A DNA stretch of 64,000 nucleotides from JBJXFE01 sp046153875 (GTDB lineage Bacteria > Planctomycetota > Phycisphaerae > Phycisphaerales > UBA1924): assembly GCA_046153875.1 (NCBI GenBank), contig JBJXFE010000009.1, forward strand, positions 124,001 through 188,000, written 5' to 3'. Positions 59,979-64,000 of the stretch are shown here, piece by piece. Under the pieces are notes generated by a model. That model searched no databases, was not told the DNA's origin, and saw nothing but the letters and a program-made list of their open reading frames with translations. Position 1 is the stretch's first letter. Each line of letters starts with the position of its first letter. The position numbers and the translations under genes are program-made.

Positions 59979-62900
59979 TCACCGCTTCACGATCGGCTGG
60001 CGCGCCGGGCCCTCGGGCGGCCTGGGCCCCCCGCCGGCCGCCTTCTCGGCGCGCCGCGACCACGCCATCGGCGCGCCCACCGCCACCGACGAGAACGTCC
60101 CGATGATCACGCCCAGCCCCAGCGCGTACGCGAACGATCGCACGCCCTCGCCGCCCACAAGGTAGAGCACGATCGTGGACAGGATCGTGGTCGTGCCGGT
60201 CATGATCGTGCGGCTCAGCGTCTGGTTGATCGACTGGTTCACGATGTCGCGGGTGACATACGGCAGCTTGCCGCGGTTCTCGCGGATGCGGTCGAGCACA
60301 ACGATCTTGTCGTTGATCGAGTACCCCAGGATCGTCAGCAGCGCCGCCACCACGGTCAGGTCGAGCTTGAACGGCTGGAGCCCGATCGCCGCCGCCACGG
60401 TCTCGTCGAAGTCGTACACCAGCTCCGCCGCCGCGATCAGCCCCACCGCCGTCACGCAGTCCATGAGCGTCGGCACGATCGCCGCGAGCGAGAACCGGAT
60501 GGAGCCGAACCGCACCCAGATGAAGACGATGATGATCACCGCACTGAGGACGATCGAGCCGACGGCCTGGGCGGCGAAGGTGGCCGCGATCGCCGCGCTG
60601 AACGTCTGGGCGCTCAGGAACGTGGTCGGGCGCGTCAGCGCGTCCAGCGTCAGCGCCCACTCCATGTCGCGCAGCTCCGCGCCCCACCGCACTTCATCCG
60701 TGAAGTAGCTCAGGTCCGGGTCCACGACGAGGATCGCGGCCGTCTGCACCGCCTGGTCCGTCCCCGCGAGGGCGATCACCTGGCGCGGCCGCCCGATGGT
60801 GCCCTGGAAGTCCGGCTGCCCGCGGACCTGGTCGAGGCGCTCGCGCAGCGACGCGAGGCTCGGCGGAGGGTTGAGGTTCTCCAGCAGGATCGCCACCCCG
60901 CCCACGTACCGGGTCACGTCGTCGCGGTACTCCGGGCGGTCGATGTTCTCGCCGAGCGTGCCGCCGATGATCGGGTAGGTCGGCGCCTCCTGCGGCCGGG
61001 CGGCACGGTCGAACGTGAGCTGCGGCTGGGTGCCGAGCTGCCCCTCGAACGCCCGCCCGATCGCCTCCTGCATCGCCCGGGCGTCCGTCACCAAGGACTT
61101 GATGCGGAACGTGTCGGACGTCACGCCGTCCGACCGCGGCTTGACCACGATGACCTCCGCCGTGCGCAGCTCGCGCAGGACGGGGTTGTCCCCGGCGGCC
61201 TGGGCGACCTTGTCGGCGACGTCCTGGCGCTTCACGTACATCGGCGCTCCGCCGGCGTCGCGGAGCTTGATGGCGATCTCCGTCCCGCCGACAAACTCGG
61301 TGTCCAGCATCGACGACCCGCGCACCACGATCATCCCGACCCCGAGCGCGACCAGCAGCGCGAACACCCCGAACAGCACGGGCCGGAGCCGCAGCCAGTC
61401 CACGTTCAGCGTCAGGGCGCGCTGCACGCCCGGCACGGCCATGGGCAGCATCGTGGTCCGCCGCCACCGCACCTTCTCGACGAGCAGGTCGAAGATCAGC
61501 CGTGTGACGAACAGCTGCGTGAACAGCGTCGTGCCCACGCCGATGCTCATCGTGAGCGCGAAGCCCCTGATCTCGGCCGTGCCCACGAAGTACAGCACCG
61601 TGCACACGATCAGGTGGGTCATGTTGCCGTCCACGATCGCCGACAGCGCCCGGCTGTACCCCAGGCGGACCGCCGTCCGCAGGTCGGCGCCGCGCGATAT
61701 CTCCTCGCGCATGCGCTCGTAGATCAGCACGTTCGCGTCCACCGCCATGGCGAAGGCGAGGATGACGCCCGCGATCCCGGGCAGCGTGAACGCCGCCCCG
61801 ATCAGCCCCATGATCCCGATCAGAAGCACGCAGTTGAACAGCAGCGCGACCACCGCGATCAGCCCGCACGCGAAGTAGTACCCCACCATGAACACGGCGC
61901 AGATGCCGAAGGAGATCATGCCCGCCCGCAGGCCGTCCCGCAGGCGGTCGATCCCGAACTCCGGCGCGAGCTGCACCTCGCTGATCGGCTCCTGCGAGAG
62001 CTTCGCGTGCAGCGAGCCCGCCTTGAGCGTGCGGATCAGGTACTGGAGCTCTTCGGGGGGGAAGCGCCCGCTGATCTGCCCGTTCCCGCCGATCCGCCCC
62101 TGGAGCACCGGGGCCGTGTACACCTGGTCGTCCAGCAGGATCGCCATCCGCTTGCCCAGGTGCGTCCCGGTCAGGCGGCCCATGAGTTGCCCGCCCCGCG
62201 CGTCCATCTGGAAGTTCACGCACGGGCGGCCCAGCTGATCCGAGCCCTGCATCGCGTTCGTGCAACGCCAGTCCCCCTCGGCGCGCGTCAGCCGGCTCTC
62301 CGCGGTCGTCCACGCGAGCATCCAGTACTCGGCGTCGTACTCCTCGACGACGTAGCTGCGCGCCGAGAAGTAACCGACCGGGTCGGCCAGCAGGTCCCGC
62401 AACTGCGCCGCGTCGTCGTACTCGTTCTCGATCCGGTTGATCTTGAACCACCGCACCTGCTCGTGCCGCGCGTTGCGCGGGCCGCGCTCCCGGAGCTGCC
62501 GCCGCATATCGGCCTCGTCCTGGAACGTGGCGGGGTCCACCGTGATGCGGAAGTCGAGAACGCCCGCGCCCGCCAGCAGCCGCTTCAGGTCCGCCGGGTC
62601 GTCCAGCGAGCGCCGTTCGCTCAGGTACGCCCGGTGCAGCCCGTCGATCGCGTCGATCGCTCGGGCCGCGTCGGCGTGCTGCTCCTTGAGGCGCGTGATC
62701 GCCTGGTCGCGCGGGCTGGGCATCACCTCGGTCTGGCCTGTTGCGGAGTCGTACAGCGACCGCCCGCGTCGCGGCCGCTCCATCGCCCGGCGCACATCCT
62801 CGGGGGCCACCGCCGACTTGAGCACGCGATCCCGCACGCCCTCGTACGCCAGCTCCAGCGGCGCGACCTTCGCCGCCTGCTCGTCGACCAGCCTGGTCAG

Positions 62901-63467
62901 TTCGTCGATCCGCGCCGCCTCGGCCCCCGCCGTCCGGGCCGTCTCGAGGTCCGTCACGGCCTGCCGGTACGTCGCCTCCGCCGCCCGGGCCGCGTCGTAG
63001 GCCGCGGCCATCTCGCCCAGCAGCGCCCGGCGCTGGGGGTCTCCAGCGCCCAGCCGCTCAAGATCAGCATCGCGGGCCGGCCCTTCCAGGCGCATCGCAC
63101 GCTCGATCGACGCGGCGTCCACCGCGGTGTGCCCCAGCGCCTCGATCGCGTCCAGGAACGCCTGCTTGAGCTTCTTGACCCGGTCGTTGGGCAGCGGCAG
63201 CGAGATCTCGATGCGGTCGCGTCCCTGCCGTACCATCGCGATGTCGGCGGTGCCGTCGGGGTCGACGCGGATCTTGAGCACCTCGATGATCGCGGGGATC
63301 ACCTGGTCCGGGTTCTCGCCCGGCGCCATCTGAACCGTGTAGACCAGGCTCACCCCGCCGCTGAGGTCCTTGCCCAGCCGCAGGTTCTTCTCGGGCGGAT
63401 AGAGCGACAGCACCGCCACAACGAGCACGGCGACAACGATGATCGAGTTCCGGAGCAGTCGGGACAT
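59979..63467 (-). CDS. secDF: Fused preprotein translocase subunits SecD-SecF
   Basis: 1162 aa. N-terminal helix, LRLGKDLSGGVSLVYTV (D1 motif), then a large periplasmic P1 domain, followed by the SecD membrane core (GAAFTLPGIAGVILAFAMAV, DANVLIYERMREE), a joint and the SecF half (MIVVRGSSMLDTEFVGGTEI, SINDKIVVLDRIREN). It uses the proton gradient to help SecYEG release exported proteins. It is longer than fused forms in Bacillus because residues about 110-270 form an extra helical, coiled-coil-like insert in P1 (ARAAEATYRQAVTDLETART). yajC lies 52 nt upstream. Confidence 0.93.
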   Translation of the reverse strand: MSRLLRNSIIVVAVLVVAVLSLYPPEKNLRLGKDLSGGVSLVYTVQMAPGENPDQVIPAIIEVLKIRVDPDGTADIAMVRQGRDRIEISLPLPNDRVKKLKQAFLDAIEALGHTAVDAASIERAMRLEGPARDADLERLGAGDPQRRALLGEMAAAYDAARAAEATYRQAVTDLETARTAGAEAARIDELTRLVDEQAAKVAPLELAYEGVRDRVLKSAVAPEDVRRAMERPRRGRSLYDSATGQTEVMPSPRDQAITRLKEQHADAARAIDAIDGLHRAYLSERRSLDDPADLKRLLAGAGVLDFRITVDPATFQDEADMRRQLRERGPRNARHEQVRWFKINRIENEYDDAAQLRDLLADPVGYFSARSYVVEEYDAEYWMLAWTTAESRLTRAEGDWRCTNAMQGSDQLGRPCVNFQMDARGGQLMGRLTGTHLGKRMAILLDDQVYTAPVLQGRIGGNGQISGRFPPEELQYLIRTLKAGSLHAKLSQEPISEVQLAPEFGIDRLRDGLRAGMISFGICAVFMVGYYFACGLIAVVALLFNCVLLIGIMGLIGAAFTLPGIAGVILAFAMAVDANVLIYERMREEISRGADLRTAVRLGYSRALSAIVDGNMTHLIVCTVLYFVGTAEIRGFALTMSIGVGTTLFTQLFVTRLIFDLLVEKVRWRRTTMLPMAVPGVQRALTLNVDWLRLRPVLFGVFALLVALGVGMIVVRGSSMLDTEFVGGTEIAIKLRDAGGAPMYVKRQDVADKVAQAAGDNPVLRELRTAEVIVVKPRSDGVTSDTFRIKSLVTDARAMQEAIGRAFEGQLGTQPQLTFDRAARPQEAPTYPIIGGTLGENIDRPEYRDDVTRYVGGVAILLENLNPPPSLASLRERLDQVRGQPDFQGTIGRPRQVIALAGTDQAVQTAAILVVDPDLSYFTDEVRWGAELRDMEWALTLDALTRPTTFLSAQTFSAAIAATFAAQAVGSIVLSAVIIIVFIWVRFGSIRFSLAAIVPTLMDCVTAVGLIAAAELVYDFDETVAAAIGLQPFKLDLTVVAALLTILGYSINDKIVVLDRIRENRGKLPYVTRDIVNQSINQTLSRTIMTGTTTILSTIVLYLVGGEGVRSFAYALGLGVIIGTFSSVAVGAPMAWSRRAEKAAGGGPRPPEGPARQPIVKR

Positions 63468-63519
63468 GCGTGGGTCGATCCGTGTGGTGGAAGGGGGATG
63501 CTAGGCGTTCGGCACGTGA

Positions 63520-64000
63520 TCAGACCCGGACCGGGGCCGCGGGCTTGGCCTCGACAACCTCGGGCTTCGCGCCCGGCTTCTCGTCGGGCTTGTCGCGCGA
63601 GCCCCGGAGCACCTGCTGCACGGACGAGCGCGTCAGCCGAAGGCGCGAGTTCGTGGATTCGTCCGTCCGTAGCACGATCTCGTCGTCGTGAAGCTCGACG
63701 ATCGTCCCGATCACGCCCCCGACCGTGAGCACCTTGTCGTTCTTCACCAAGCCCGCCAGCAGCGCGGCCCGCCGGCGCTTGTCCTTGCGCCCGGTCATCG
63801 TCGTCAGCAGGATGAACATCAGCACGACGAACAGGATGAGCATGATCGGGTCGAAGCCGCCCGCGGAGGGGCGCGTCTGCGGCCCGGGCCCGGGCACGAC
63901 TCCGCCCGCCGGCTGTCCCGTCGTCCCGCTCGGAGCGCCGGGCGTCTCTGAAGAGAGCGCCGGACCCGGCGGCGGCGCCGAACCCGTCCCGGCCTGCGCC
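63520..64000 (-). CDS. yajC: Preprotein translocase accessory protein YajC, N-terminally extended, partial
   Basis: The conserved part has one helix (DPIMLILFVVLMFILLTT) and the YajC core VKNDKVLTVGGVIGTIVELH and DDEIVLRTDESTNSRLRLTR, then a Lys/Pro tail. The frame stays open upstream to the window edge: AQAGTGSAPPPGPALSSETP and further Gly/Pro-rich residues, suggesting a signal-peptide-like start beyond the edge. An internal GTG at 63895-63897 is a possible start for a normal-length protein. It precedes secDF, as in many bacteria. Confidence 0.85.
   Translation of the reverse strand, partial: AQAGTGSAPPPGPALSSETPGAPSGTTGQPAGGVVPGPGPQTRPSAGGFDPIMLILFVVLMFILLTTMTGRKDKRRRAALLAGLVKNDKVLTVGGVIGTIVELHDDEIVLRTDESTNSRLRLTRSSVQQVLRGSRDKPDEKPGAKPEVVEAKPAAPVRV

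Overview
The window is about 64 kb of very GC-rich bacterial chromosome. It looks like a planctomycete, probably of class Phycisphaerae. Signs are two secreted proteins ending in a VPAPGA-hydrophobic-RRRR sorting tail, a secreted propeller protein with a Cys-containing double dockerin-like tail, ThuA/DUF1080 proteins, MATE and SpoIIE-type proteins, and many enlarged or fused housekeeping proteins (SecDF, MutS, IspH). The assignment rests on protein style only. No rRNA, tRNA, CRISPR array, phage or insertion sequence was seen.

Layout. 1-150 is the start of a secreted protein leaving the left edge. 151-543 is a gene-free gap holding a plus-strand structured RNA candidate with an intrinsic terminator. 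544-6816 (minus) is a complete peptide ABC importer (binding protein, two permeases, two ATPases). 6981-13189 (plus) is a MurNAc/peptidoglycan-fragment salvage cluster: solute symporter, anmK, murQ, a Dabb lipoprotein and a GH31-like protein. 13252-14397 is ispH. 14471-16270 (minus) holds two secreted proteins. purF (minus) and rpsD (plus) diverge at about 18.1 kb. 18.9-28.3 kb holds a PpiD-like membrane protein, a MATE exporter, a SpoIIE-type phosphatase, a B12-binding/MeaB fusion, hflX and a C-terminal processing protease.

28.4-33.4 kb has an overlapping plus-strand run tsaD / lipoprotein metallopeptidase / GGQ release-factor-like protein, then a thioredoxin-GlsB pair on minus and two TPM-domain proteins. 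33.4-45.5 kb holds mutS, a KefB-type antiporter, a UVR-motif protein divergent from a primary-type sigma factor, an orphan secreted protein, an EVE protein, an HD-GYP protein, and a ThuA-DUF1080 gene behind a degenerate QueC-like gene. 45.7-49.3 kb has a sorting-tail protein with a strong terminator, an S10 carboxypeptidase and a zinc-less sirtuin. From 64.0 to 49.3 kb all genes are on minus and closely spaced: yajC, secDF, an HldD-like epimerase, UDP-glucuronate decarboxylase, an SDR, a SolA-like oxidase, thpR, a frameshifted DUF2339 gene, a ribulokinase and a FucI/AraA-like isomerase.

Most unusual signals: the structured RNA at 337-482; the B12-binding/G-protein chaperone fusion without a mutase; short tandem repeats (4 x 7 bp and 4 x 8 bp) inserted in frame in tsaD and mutS; a one-base frameshift in a G5 run of the DUF2339 gene and a G10 tract in the adjacent sugar operon; and several enzyme-fold proteins lacking key residues (GH31-like, QueC-like, sirtuin).
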